This document shows, piece after piece, positions 1 through 7,164 of a DNA stretch of 39,495 nt. Each line of letters begins with the position of its first letter. The stretch's first letter is position 1. Origin of the DNA: an uncultured bacterium. GTDB taxonomy: Bacteria; Verrucomicrobiota; Kiritimatiellia; RFP12; UBA1067. The notes beneath the pieces were generated by a model. It did no database searches and was not told the origin of the DNA. It was given only the letters and a program-made list of their open reading frames with translations. A program made the position numbers and the translations under genes. The stretch spans positions 1 through 39,495 of the forward strand of contig CACXRO010000028.1 in the NCBI GenBank assembly GCA_902770045.1. Reading direction: 5' to 3'.

Positions 1-107
1 CATAGAGGAGTTGTCATACCCGTTCCCATTCCGAACACGGCAGTCAAGGGCTCCATCGCCGAGGGTAGTGTGGGACCCGCCCATGCGAGAGTAGGACGCT
101 GCCGGCC
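1..107 (+). rRNA. rrf: 5S ribosomal RNA, 3' part (5' end outside the window)
   Basis: The sequence matches the conserved body of bacterial 5S rRNA: the CCGTTCCCATTCCGAACACGG loop B/helix III region (about 20-40), then GGTAGTGTGGG and CCCATGCGAGAGTAGG (helix IV/loop E/helix V, about 64-95), ending in the 3' strand of helix I near 98-107. Roughly the first 15-20 bases of the molecule lie upstream of the window. It is probably the last gene of an rRNA operon reading into the window. The 3' end is judged from the start of the T-run and is uncertain by a few bases. Confidence 0.93.
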
Positions 108-185
108 CTTTTTTTTTGCCCTGCAAAAAAACGGGGCCCCCGGCTATTGCCCGCTCGAATCGCGGGCAATCGTTCCGGCTTTTTT
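98..185 (+). terminator. Probable rRNA operon terminator region
   Basis: Two terminator-like elements follow the 5S gene. The first is the GC-rich 5S 3' end followed by nine T at 109-117. The second is a perfect 9-bp stem, ATTGCCCGC (146-154) with GCGGGCAAT (162-170) and a 7-nt loop, followed by a short T-run at 180-185. Tandem terminators after an rRNA operon are expected. No experimental support is visible. Confidence 0.6.
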
Positions 186-359
186 CATGCCTACGCGGCG
201 GTTTTATCTCACGCAAAGTCCGCAAAGTCCGCTAAGGTTGAAACTCCGATGGTTGGGGTTCTCGCGGCCTTCGGCTGTCTCGCTTCGCTCGGCTGTCCCG
301 CTCCACTGCTCCGCATTCGACAACCACACTTACAATTCCATTGTCGCCGGTTTTATTAT

Positions 360-378
360 CTGGGGGCACATCCCCCAG
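360..378. repeat. Perfect GC hairpin (REP-like)
   Basis: CTGGGGG (360-366) and CCCCCAG (372-378) form a perfect 7-bp stem with the 5-nt loop CACAT. It is followed by two more C-runs. The shape resembles the GGGG-ACAGA-CCCC hairpin at 27673-27687. It could be a REP-like palindrome or a weak terminator; I cannot tell which from one copy. Confidence 0.45.
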
Positions 379-433
379 ACCCCCTAATACCCCCCCCAGC
401 CCCCGCGCCCGCCTTTCCCGCTGTCCGCTGTCC

Positions 434-457
434 GCTGGCTGCTGAACACTGGCTGCT
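434..457. repeat. Dispersed intergenic repeat, copy A
   Basis: This stretch contains CTGGCTGCTGAACACTGGCTGCT. Related copies lie at about 19129-19165 (same orientation) and 25694-25730 (inverse orientation). All three lie in spacers between genes, and none is next to a transposase gene in this window. Confidence 0.55.
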
Positions 458-701
458 ATCTACCCCCGCCCCGGCCCTGCCTGCTTTCTCCCTGAGCCTT
501 CTCAAGCGGCGGAGCGGGGATGTGATGCGAGTGAGGAGGCGGGTGCGCGTCGCCGTAAGGGTGATCTTGTGCGCAACCAGCGATAGTGTTCAGGCAGTCA
601 GTGTACGCGTGTCTGGTTGTTCTCAGCGCGGAAGGCGACGAAAGTCACCCGCGACGAGACCGAGCATCAGCATCCCCGCGACGCCGCGCCGCACCACTTT
701 T

Positions 702-710
702 TGGTATAAT
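702..710 (+). promoter_or_regulatory. Extended -10 promoter for tyrS, predicted leaderless
   Basis: TGGTATAAT at 702-710 is a perfect extended -10 element (TGn plus TATAAT). No TTGACA-like -35 is visible at the usual distance. The tyrS ATG begins 8 nt after the element, where transcription should start, so the mRNA would have almost no 5' leader. No Shine-Dalgarno sequence fits between them. Confidence 0.75.
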
Positions 711-718
711 ACACACCT

Positions 719-1960
719 ATGAATCTGATTGATGAACTGAAGGCCCGCGGACTGGTCGAGGCGCTGACCGACCCTGCGATCGAACAGGCGCTGGAGCGTC
801 CGACCACGGTTTACTGCGGCTTTGATCCGAGCGCCCGCTCGCTGCAGGCCGGCAACCTCGTCTCGATCGTCGTGCTGAGGCGCTTCCAGCTCGCCGGCCA
901 CAAGGTGATTGCGCTCGTCGGCGGCGCGACCGGCCTCATCGGCGACCCGTCCGGCAAGTCGGCCGAGCGCAACATGCTCACCGTGGAGCAGGTGGAGGAG
1001 AACAAGAAGGGCATCCGCGAGAACCTCTCGCGCATCCTCGACTTCGACGGCCCCAACGCCGCGGTGATGGTGGACAACTACGACTGGTACAAGGGCACGA
1101 GCGCCATCGAGTTCCTGCGCGACATCGCGATCAACTTCCGCGTGCCGCAGATGCTCGCGAAGGAGTCCGTGAAGAAGCGCCTCGAGGCGAGCGAGGGCGC
1201 GCTCACCTTCACCGAGTTCTCCTACCAGATCCTCCAGGGCAACGACTTCCTCCACCTCTACGACAACTACGGCTGCCGGCTGGAGGTCGGTGGCGCGGAC
1301 CAGTGGGGCAACATCACCGCCGGCACCGACCTCGTCCACCGCATGCGCGGCGAGACCGCCTACGGCCTCACCTTCCCGCTGCTCCTCGACTCCTCCGGCC
1401 GCAAGTTCGGCAAGTCCGAGGGCAACGCGCTCTTCCTCGATGCCACGATGACGCCGGTCTTCGACTGGTACCAGTACTTCCTCAGGACGCCGGACGCGGA
1501 CGCGATCCGCTACCTCAAGGTGTTCTCGATGCGCCCGCTCGACGAGATCGCCGCGCTCGAGGCCGAGATGAAGGCGCATCCCGAGGCGCGCATCCCGCAG
1601 AAGGCGCTCGCCGAGGAGGTGACGCGCCTCGTGCACGGCGAGGAGGGGCTCAAGAAGGCGCAGGAGGCCACCGAGGCGCTGTACGCGAAGAAGTCCGCGG
1701 CGGACGTCGCCAAGGCCGAGAACGTGCCGAGCGCGGCGGTCAAGCTCGACGACTGCGTCGGCAAGCCGGTCTTCGCGGTCGCCGCGGCGGCCGGCATGTT
1801 CAAGTCCAACGGCGAGGCGCGGCGGATGGCCCAGCAGGGCGGGCTCTCGCTCAACGACGCGAAGGTGGACGCGAACCGGCTCTTCGCCGCTGAGGACGTG
1901 CGCGACGGCGTGGCGGTGCTGCGCGCCGGCAAGAAGAACTACTTCGTGCTGAGGTTCTGA
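719..1960 (+). CDS. tyrS: Tyrosyl-tRNA synthetase
   Basis: Class I cytoplasmic enzyme that charges tRNA-Tyr with tyrosine. The 413-aa length is normal for the bacterial TyrRS family. The N-terminal Rossmann domain carries the ALVGGATGLIGDPSGK segment (residues 65-80) and the GGADQWGN motif (191-198), both typical of TyrRS. The KMSKS loop reads KFGKS (229-233). A C-terminal S4 RNA-binding domain lies at about 343-385. The HIGH signature reads QAGN (43-46), so both histidines are replaced; the second-position Asn is common in TyrRS, the Gln at the first is less usual. The ATG sits directly behind an extended -10 element with no room for a ribosome binding site. The following permease gene starts 14 nt downstream and may be co-transcribed. 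Confidence 0.97.
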   Translation: MNLIDELKARGLVEALTDPAIEQALERPTTVYCGFDPSARSLQAGNLVSIVVLRRFQLAGHKVIALVGGATGLIGDPSGKSAERNMLTVEQVEENKKGIRENLSRILDFDGPNAAVMVDNYDWYKGTSAIEFLRDIAINFRVPQMLAKESVKKRLEASEGALTFTEFSYQILQGNDFLHLYDNYGCRLEVGGADQWGNITAGTDLVHRMRGETAYGLTFPLLLDSSGRKFGKSEGNALFLDATMTPVFDWYQYFLRTPDADAIRYLKVFSMRPLDEIAALEAEMKAHPEARIPQKALAEEVTRLVHGEEGLKKAQEATEALYAKKSAADVAKAENVPSAAVKLDDCVGKPVFAVAAAAGMFKSNGEARRMAQQGGLSLNDAKVDANRLFAAEDVRDGVAVLRAGKKNYFVLRF

Positions 1961-1974
1961 ACGGGGGCGCGGCG

Positions 1975-3102
1975 GTGAAGACGATCGAACGGTACGTGTT
2001 CGGCTCGTTCCTCTCGAGCTTCGTCCTGGCGTTCCTCGTCCTCTCGTTCGTGCTGACGATCGGGCTGCTGGTGCAGATCGTCGGCTACATCATGGACGGC
2101 GTGCCGATGCGGCTCGTCGGCGAGTTCGCGATGGTGTCGCTACCCGAGACGCTGCAGTGGTCGGTGCCGCTCTCGCTCCTGGTGAGCGCGATCCTCGTCT
2201 TCTCCCGCCTGAGCGCGGACGGCGAGATCGCCGCGATGCGCGCCTGCGGCGTCCACCTCGCCTCCGTCGTCAGGTGGCCCGCGGCGTTCGCGGTCCTCTG
2301 CACCCTCGTCGGCTTCTACGTCAACAACGAGGTGGTGCCGCGCGGCCACGAGGTCCGGCGCACGCTCAAGACGCGCGTATCCGTGGGCACCGGGCTGAGC
2401 GTGCTCGAGCCCGGGCGCGTCATCGACGACTTCCCGCGGGTCAAGCTCTACTTCGGCTCCAAGAACGGCAACTGGCTCCACGACTTCGTCGCGCTCGACT
2501 ACTCCAACCCCAAGGTCGACCGCATGATCACCGCCGAGAAGGCGCTCGTCACCCAGCAGGGGCGCGACGTCTCGCTCGAGCTCTACGGGATGACGGTCGA
2601 CCCGCTGGACGAGAGCCACCCGACGATGGCGCGCTTCAGCCGCTTCGCCTACGTGCTGAAGGACGTCCTCAAGGAGGAGAAGTACCACCGCCGCGCCAAG
2701 GACCTCGCCTTCCGCGGCCTGCTCGGCGAGATCTCGCGGACGCGCGCGGAGATCGAGAAGGTGAAGGCGTCGCCGGACGAGAAGGGGATGAAGGCGCAGC
2801 TCGTGGAGTACCTCCGCCGGCAGCTGAGCTCGCTCAAGGTGGAGCTCGCCAAGCGCTTCGCCTTCGCGCTCGCGTCCATCTGCTTCGTGCTCGTCGGCGT
2901 CCCGCTCGGCATCCGCTCGCAGCGGAAGGAGAGCACCATTGGCATGGCGATTTCGCTCGCGGTGGCGCTCGGCTACTACATGGTGGTGATCCTGATGCTC
3001 TCTTTCGAGGAGCGCTACCGCATCCACCCGGAGGCGCTCATTTTCCTGCCGGCGCTCGCGTGCGTCCTGCTGGGCGGGCGGCTCCTGCGCCGCCATCTGT
3101 AG
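1975..3102 (+). CDS. LptF/LptG-family permease (YjgP/YjgQ)
   Basis: Inner-membrane permease of the LptB2FG-type exporter, which extracts lipopolysaccharide and feeds the periplasmic Lpt bridge. The 375-aa protein has the family layout: N-terminal hydrophobic helices (about 10-115), a soluble periplasmic beta-jellyroll-like middle (about 125-285), and C-terminal helices (about 290-375). The N-terminal ERYVFGSFL segment and the later SADGEIAAMRACG segment (about 81-93) are characteristic of YjgP/YjgQ. The start is a GTG 14 nt after tyrS. Whether it is the F or the G subunit is not decided here; the partner gene is not in the window. Presence of WaaA (37277-38650) agrees with an LPS-bearing outer membrane. 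Confidence 0.88.
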   Translation: MKTIERYVFGSFLSSFVLAFLVLSFVLTIGLLVQIVGYIMDGVPMRLVGEFAMVSLPETLQWSVPLSLLVSAILVFSRLSADGEIAAMRACGVHLASVVRWPAAFAVLCTLVGFYVNNEVVPRGHEVRRTLKTRVSVGTGLSVLEPGRVIDDFPRVKLYFGSKNGNWLHDFVALDYSNPKVDRMITAEKALVTQQGRDVSLELYGMTVDPLDESHPTMARFSRFAYVLKDVLKEEKYHRRAKDLAFRGLLGEISRTRAEIEKVKASPDEKGMKAQLVEYLRRQLSSLKVELAKRFAFALASICFVLVGVPLGIRSQRKESTIGMAISLAVALGYYMVVILMLSFEERYRIHPEALIFLPALACVLLGGRLLRRHL

Positions 3103-3112
3103 GGAGGTGAAG

Positions 3113-4138
3113 ATGAGGTTCGCGAATCCGGTCTTTCTCGTCGTCGCCGCGCTCGTCCCGCTCGCCGGGCTCCTCTGGGCGTTTCTGCGCGCGCGCCGCG
3201 AAAAGCGGCTCGAGCGCTTCGTGGCCGCGCCGCTCCGCGCGCGGCTGATGCCGAAGGGCGCCGACCTCTGGGGCGTGCAGGCGTGGTGCGTCATCGCCGG
3301 GCTCTTCCTCTCGCTCTTCGCCGCGGCGCGTCCGCAGTGGGGCCGCGCGACCGAGAAGTACGTCGAGCGCAGCCGCAACGTGGTGGTGGCGATCGACGTC
3401 TCGCGCTCGATGCTCGCCGAGGACGTGCGCCCCAACCGGCTCGAGCGCACCAAGGCGGACGTCGCCGACCTCATCGACTCGCTCGAGGGCGACCGCTGCG
3501 CGCTCGTCGCCTTCCGCCGCACCGGCGTGGTGGTCTGCCCGCTCACCACCGACCGCGGCTTCCTCAGGAGCACCCTCGAGCAGCTCGGCCCCGACTCCGC
3601 GCCGCGCGGCGAGACCGACCTCGGCTCGGCGATCCGCGCCTCGCTGGACGCGCTCGACCCGGCGGCGGACGACCACAACGCGATCATCCTCCTCTCCGAC
3701 GGCGGCGACCTTCGCGGCGAGGCGCTCGCCAACGCCGCGCTCGCGAAGAAGCGCGGCATCCCGATCTTCACCGTCGGCATCGGCGACCCGCGCGTCGGCG
3801 CGACGGTTCCGGCGCTCGACGGCCGCGGGCCGATGAAGCACAACGGCGAAGTGGTGAAGGTGAAGCTCGAGGAGGACGCGCTCAAGGCGATCGCCGCGGC
3901 GTCGAACGGGCGCTACGTGCCGCTGGCGACGGCCGGCACCGCCGAGACCACGCTCGGGGCGATCTACCGCCGCTTCCTGCGCCAGGTGGCGGCGAAGGAG
4001 CAGAACGAGGAGGCGGAGCGCGCCGCCGAGCGCTACCAGGTGTTCCTGGTGCCGGGGCTGGTCCTCCTGCTCGCCGGCGCCGCGCTCTCCAAAGGCCGCT
4101 TCCGCCGCCGCCCGGGCCTTGCCCACACGAAGAGCTGA
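3113..4138 (+). CDS. BatA-like von Willebrand factor A membrane protein
   Basis: Membrane-anchored VWA protein of the BatA/BatB type. Two hydrophobic helices near the N terminus (about 5-24 and 55-72) precede the VWA domain (about 88-290). Its metal-binding site is intact: DVSRS (95-99), a conserved Thr in GETDLG, and Asp in LLSDGGD. A last hydrophobic segment lies near the C terminus (about 305-325), followed by a basic tail. ATG at 3113 is preferred over GTG at 3107 because AGGGAGG at 3101-3107 lies 5 nt before it. Bat proteins usually sit in a MoxR-DUF58-BatA-BatB cluster; here no partner is adjacent, so the exact function is open. Confidence 0.85.
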   Translation: MRFANPVFLVVAALVPLAGLLWAFLRARREKRLERFVAAPLRARLMPKGADLWGVQAWCVIAGLFLSLFAAARPQWGRATEKYVERSRNVVVAIDVSRSMLAEDVRPNRLERTKADVADLIDSLEGDRCALVAFRRTGVVVCPLTTDRGFLRSTLEQLGPDSAPRGETDLGSAIRASLDALDPAADDHNAIILLSDGGDLRGEALANAALAKKRGIPIFTVGIGDPRVGATVPALDGRGPMKHNGEVVKVKLEEDALKAIAAASNGRYVPLATAGTAETTLGAIYRRFLRQVAAKEQNEEAERAAERYQVFLVPGLVLLLAGAALSKGRFRRRPGLAHTKS

Positions 4139-4161
4139 TCCCTCGCAGCAGTTTGCGTCAC

Positions 4162-4737
4162 ATGACACCAGAGACATCGACAACCCTGCTCCGCGACCTC
4201 GCCCGGGACTCGCAGCACGCGCGCTGGACCGAGTTCGTTGCGCGGTACCGCCCGATGATGGAGGCGTACATGCGCGAGCGCTTTCCGTCCGTCGAGGCGG
4301 ACGACGTCATCCAGGAGACGCTGATTGCGCTCGGCAGGGTGCTTCCGAACTACCGCTATGCGCCGGACGAGAAGGGTCGCTTCCGCAACTACCTCACCGG
4401 CATTCTCCGCAACAAGGCGATGCGGCAGCTCCGGGACGACAGCCGCCGCGCCGAGCTCGCCGACGGGCTGTCCCGCCAGCAGGACGCCGCACCCGCCGAG
4501 GACCAGTCCTGGCGCGAGGCGGTCTTCGCGCTCGCCCTTGGCCAGTTCCTTGCCGACGATTCCGTCGCCGACCGCACCAAGCGGATTTTCGAGCGCGTCG
4601 CGCTCAACGGAGAACCCCCCGAGGTCGTCGCCGCATCCTTCAAGATGAAACGCCATGCCGTGGACCAGGCGAAGAGCCGCGCCCTGGCGCGCCTGCGCGA
4701 AATCGTCAAGAGCCTGGAAGGCGTCGCCAATGGGTGA
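4162..4737 (+). CDS. ECF-like RNA polymerase sigma factor (sigma-70 family)
   Basis: The 191-aa protein has a sigma region 2-like core with DDVIQETLIA (48-57) and RFRNYLTGILRNKA (73-86), and a C-terminal helix-turn-helix (about 135-182, with KMKRHAVDQAKSRALARLR) matching region 4. The frame is open far upstream, but this ATG is the first start that gives a plausible N terminus after the stop of the VWA gene; no strong ribosome binding site precedes it. It overlaps the next gene, a Ser/Thr kinase, by 8 nt (ATGGGTGA). Pairing of such sigma factors with membrane Ser/Thr kinases is common in Planctomycetes and Verrucomicrobia, and suggests kinase-controlled activity instead of a classical anti-sigma factor. 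Confidence 0.85.
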   Translation: MTPETSTTLLRDLARDSQHARWTEFVARYRPMMEAYMRERFPSVEADDVIQETLIALGRVLPNYRYAPDEKGRFRNYLTGILRNKAMRQLRDDSRRAELADGLSRQQDAAPAEDQSWREAVFALALGQFLADDSVADRTKRIFERVALNGEPPEVVAASFKMKRHAVDQAKSRALARLREIVKSLEGVANG

Positions 4738-6037
4738 TTCCCCCGACTCGATCGAGGCCATGTGCGCCGCGCAGTCGTCCATTGCGGCGGTTCCACGATT
4801 CCCGGCCGGAATGGTGCTCGGCGATTGGCGGCTCACCGCCTACATCGGCCGCGGCGGCAGCGGCGAGGTGTACTGTGCGGAGCATGTGGCGCTCGGCACG
4901 CCTGCCGCGGTGAAGGTGCTGGCACGGGATGACGACCGCGCCAGGGCGCGCTTCGAGCGCGAGGCGAAGCTGCTGTCCAGATTGAAGTCGGCGTCGTATC
5001 CGCGCTTCTTCGCCTATGGCAAGGACAAGGGGGCGCAGTATCTTGCCATGGAGCTGCTGGAGCCGGGCGACATGCCTACCGGCGACCGCGCCGTCGCGCA
5101 GTTCATGCTGAGGGTCTGCGATGCCGTCGCAGAACTTCATGCGCAGGGGCTTGTCCATCGCGACGTCAAGCCAGGCAACATCCTCTGGCGTTCGCCGTCG
5201 GAGCCGGTGCTTGCCGACCTTGGCCTTGTAAAGGAGATTGACACCCAAAACCACCCAGCCATCCAACCACCTAACTACCCAACTACAATTGGCGGAGCCG
5301 GCACCCCCGGCTACGGCGCACCGGAGCAGATGGAGCGCGGCGAGGCGACGCCGGCATCCGACATCCATGCTCTCGGCGTCCTCGCCGACCGTTGCTTCGG
5401 CGGCCGCCCGCCGCGGGTATGGAAGCGCATAGTCGAGCGAGCAACCTCGTCCATTCCCGCTTACCGCTACCAGTCCGTCGCCGAATTCGCCCGCGCGGTC
5501 CGTCGGCGGCACCTGTGGCGGTACGCACTTGAGACGATATTCATCTCATCAATTTCTCTGCTTGTTTTTTGGATGGTGTCAAATATTGATATCAGAAACT
5601 TTGATTCCCAACCAGCGATTAAGACATCAACGCCTGCGCCTCCATTTCTGGAAGAGATTGTAAAGCCAAGCTATCAATATGAACTGGAAGAAGTGACGCA
5701 ACTGGACGAGGGAAGAGGTATATTGACGCCGATTGTCCTGCAGGGAGGCAAGGAATATCAGATTATCGGTCCAGGAACGCTTGAGGGCGACATTTTCTGC
5801 CCCACAACGGCAGTCCTGAGACTAAATAACTGCGTGATATTGAATACGACCAAGCGGCTCTATCCGGTAAATGGCATCCAGTATCATTTGGAGAATGGTG
5901 CGTATCTTAACTTTCTCAACATAAAGACATTGCCGCCCAAGCTAAGTGTTTCCGACTTTGTCGCCCCTTTTGATGAATCGTGCAATTATGTGCGATTTGG
6001 CGGGCCAGAAACCATAAAAGAGCTGGTTCATGAATGA
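4730..6037 (+). CDS. Membrane Ser/Thr protein kinase, sigma-factor partner
   Basis: The 435-aa protein has an N-terminal Hanks-type kinase domain (about 31-262), one transmembrane helix (about 267-285) and a 150-aa exported domain I cannot name. Catalytic elements are present: glycine loop GRGGSG (40-45), VK (61-62), HRDVKPGN (143-150), DLG in place of DFG (163-165) and APE (197-199). The activation loop has an in-frame low-complexity insert (about 171-187) encoded by CCACC/CAACTACC-like DNA. The gene overlaps the sigma factor by 8 nt. Base composition changes sharply near 5530: the kinase part is GC-rich, the TM and exported part AT-rich. This suggests that the sensor half was replaced or has a different history. 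The exported domain probably senses an envelope signal. Confidence 0.88.
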   Translation: MGDSPDSIEAMCAAQSSIAAVPRFPAGMVLGDWRLTAYIGRGGSGEVYCAEHVALGTPAAVKVLARDDDRARARFEREAKLLSRLKSASYPRFFAYGKDKGAQYLAMELLEPGDMPTGDRAVAQFMLRVCDAVAELHAQGLVHRDVKPGNILWRSPSEPVLADLGLVKEIDTQNHPAIQPPNYPTTIGGAGTPGYGAPEQMERGEATPASDIHALGVLADRCFGGRPPRVWKRIVERATSSIPAYRYQSVAEFARAVRRRHLWRYALETIFISSISLLVFWMVSNIDIRNFDSQPAIKTSTPAPPFLEEIVKPSYQYELEEVTQLDEGRGILTPIVLQGGKEYQIIGPGTLEGDIFCPTTAVLRLNNCVILNTTKRLYPVNGIQYHLENGAYLNFLNIKTLPPKLSVSDFVAPFDESCNYVRFGGPETIKELVHE

Positions 6038-6049
6038 CAGAGCAGGAGA

Positions 6050-6361
6050 TCAGAGATTGCGAGGGGAAGGCACGCTCTGAAGTGCGTGTTTGACGGAAAG
6101 GATTTCGACGCGGCGTTTCACGATGCGATAGTATATCCACCAGCTGCGGTTTTTGCAGAGAATCTTCCTGTATTGTGGGCGTCTTATGCCGGGGAATGCC
6201 TCCACGCCAAGCTTGGGATTTGCAGGAAGCATCGCGGCTGTGTCGGTCACGTCGTTCGCGAAAGCGACGGCATACTCGGGGTAGAAGTTGAAGGCGATGT
6301 ATTGAATCGCACTACGGAGGCGTGCGGAGGCTCGCTTTGTCCAGCGCGGGGAGATGTTCAT
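6050..6361 (-). CDS. RelE/ParE-family toxin
   Basis: The 103-aa protein is a plausible RelE/ParE-fold toxin: N-terminal helices with TKRASARLRSAIQYIA, a central Pro/Gly stretch, then the C-terminal strand region with RKILCKNRSWWIYYRIV and VEILSVKHA, the usual place of the catalytic basic and aromatic residues. The ATG overlaps the antitoxin stop codon by one base (TGATG), which supports translational coupling. ParE poisons gyrase and RelE cleaves mRNA; the sequence does not tell me which applies. It ends 12 nt from the convergent kinase gene. Confidence 0.8.
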   Translation of the reverse strand: MNISPRWTKRASARLRSAIQYIAFNFYPEYAVAFANDVTDTAAMLPANPKLGVEAFPGIRRPQYRKILCKNRSWWIYYRIVKRRVEILSVKHALQSVPSPRNL

Positions 6362-6708
6362 CAGGCCACCTTGCGACTCTTTCTTGCATGTTTGCCGATT
6401 GACTTCCGACCGTTGGAAAGTTTCTTCAAGTCGGCCGCTATCATACGCTTGACCTCGTCGTGGGTGTATACTTCGCCGCGCTCGGACTCGCCCTCCGAGA
6501 CGAGGATGTCCTCGTATACCTCGGCGTCGTACATCTTCTGGCAGATTTTCTCCCAGTCGGCGGCGGAGAGGAACACCGACGAGGCGCGTCCGTTCTGCGT
6601 GAGAATGATCGGACGATGCGTCTCGGCAGTGCGCGCAACGCAATCGGCGAGCGTCGTGCGAAATTCGCTCATCGAGATAATGTCCTCGGTTGGCTTGAAG
6701 TCTGGCAT
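6361..6708 (-). CDS. Phd/YefM-family antitoxin
   Basis: The 115-aa protein has the Phd/YefM N-terminal DNA-binding and dimerisation region: ISMSEFRTTLADCV, then RPIILTQNGRASSVFLSAADWEKI, the typical segment of this family. The C-terminal tail is long and basic (KKLSNGRKSIGKHARKSRK) and would wrap the toxin. A strong ribosome binding site (AGGAGG) precedes the ATG. The promoter has a 12-bp palindrome between -35 and -10, the usual site of autorepression by such antitoxins. It is the first gene of a two-gene operon with the toxin. Confidence 0.85.
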   Translation of the reverse strand: MPDFKPTEDIISMSEFRTTLADCVARTAETHRPIILTQNGRASSVFLSAADWEKICQKMYDAEVYEDILVSEGESERGEVYTHDEVKRMIAADLKKLSNGRKSIGKHARKSRKVA

Positions 6709-6740
6709 GGCTTTTCCTCCTAATGTTTTTGATGCCGTGT

Positions 6741-6769
6741 ATTGTACAAAATTGCGTACGCAAAGTCAA
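6741..6769 (-). promoter_or_regulatory. Toxin-antitoxin promoter with palindromic operator
   Basis: On the minus strand, TTGACT (6769-6764) and TACAAT (6746-6741) are separated by exactly 17 nt, a textbook sigma-70 spacing. The spacer contains the perfect 12-bp palindrome TTGCGTACGCAA (6752-6763). An operator in this place would let the Phd-type antitoxin repress its own operon. Assignment of the palindrome as the operator is inference. Confidence 0.78.
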
Positions 6770-6924
6770 TAGGGGTGCCGCAGTTTTTTTCTCGCGTGAC
6801 ATTTCGCCGTCTCGCGGCAGTATTGTATGGAGGCTTAGGCATGCCCTTTCCACGGAAGGGGAGCAGGTCTTGGACTGGCTTTTGCGCATTTTTGCAGATT
6901 ACTGCCCACAGTCGGCGGAGATTA

Positions 6925-6933
6925 TGCTATAAT
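6925..6933 (+). promoter_or_regulatory. Extended -10 promoter before the envelope gene run
   Basis: TGCTATAAT followed by AC is the same extended -10 form seen before tyrS, pta and the RelB gene. It predicts transcription starting near 6940 and a leader of about 225 nt before the 794-aa lipoprotein gene. It is the only strong promoter I see for the run of genes from 7165 to about 15.1 kb. Confidence 0.65.
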
Positions 6934-6939
6934 ACGCAT

Positions 6940-7164
6940 CAGACATTTCAAGACTTTGCGTTCGACGCAACGTTTTGGCTTCGGTGAAATGTAGGAAGTT
7001 TCAACGAAAAGAGCCAGGACGGAACGGAGAGCGCGCCCCTCTGGGCGCATTCTCTTCCGCGGTTCTTATCAGGCATCCTACAGCCTCACCGAGACTGCGG
7101 CAGGGGATGCGCCCTCTTTCTTTGCCGCGAACACAAAAAGGGCAAAGAAAGTTGGGAGGTAAGG
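6940..7164 (+). promoter_or_regulatory. Long structured 5' leader
   Basis: The predicted leader contains a GCGCCC/GGGCGC hairpin (7033-7048, CTCT loop) and a perfect 11-bp hairpin, CTTTCTTTGCC (7116-7126) with GGCAAAGAAAG (7141-7151), that ends two bases before the Shine-Dalgarno GGGAGGT (7154-7160). It matches no riboswitch class I recognise. Open frames across it look accidental. The second hairpin could influence ribosome access. Confidence 0.4.

Larger units (their letters stand above)
186..701. other. Repeat-rich intergenic spacer, no convincing gene
   Basis: The spacer between the 5S gene and tyrS contains open frames in several phases, but none has a ribosome binding site or a recognisable product. 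It holds repeat-type sequence: a 9-bp tandem unit GCAAAGTCC near 213-231, a perfect CTGGGGG/CCCCCAG hairpin with a CACAT loop at 360-378, and a copy of a dispersed element containing GCTGAACACTGGCTGCT near 434-457. I see no tRNA in it. Confidence 0.6.

Noticed and set aside
153..165. GCTCGAATCGCG as a possible tRNA T-loop
   Set aside because: It is the loop of a 9-bp terminator-like hairpin; no acceptor, D or anticodon arms are present.
147..722. Open frames in the spacer after the 5S gene
   Set aside because: No ribosome binding site, no domain, and they cross terminators, repeats and the tyrS promoter.
2140..4183. Long minus-strand frames opposite the LptF/G and VWA genes
   Set aside because: Shadow frames with low-complexity Arg/Glu/Ala sequence and no domain; the plus-strand genes are clear.
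5916..6140. Minus-strand frame beginning inside the kinase end
   Set aside because: Shadow of the toxin gene and the kinase C terminus in another phase.
6723..6987. Small open frames between the antitoxin and the lipoprotein leader
   Set aside because: No ribosome binding sites and no recognisable product; the region holds promoters in both directions.
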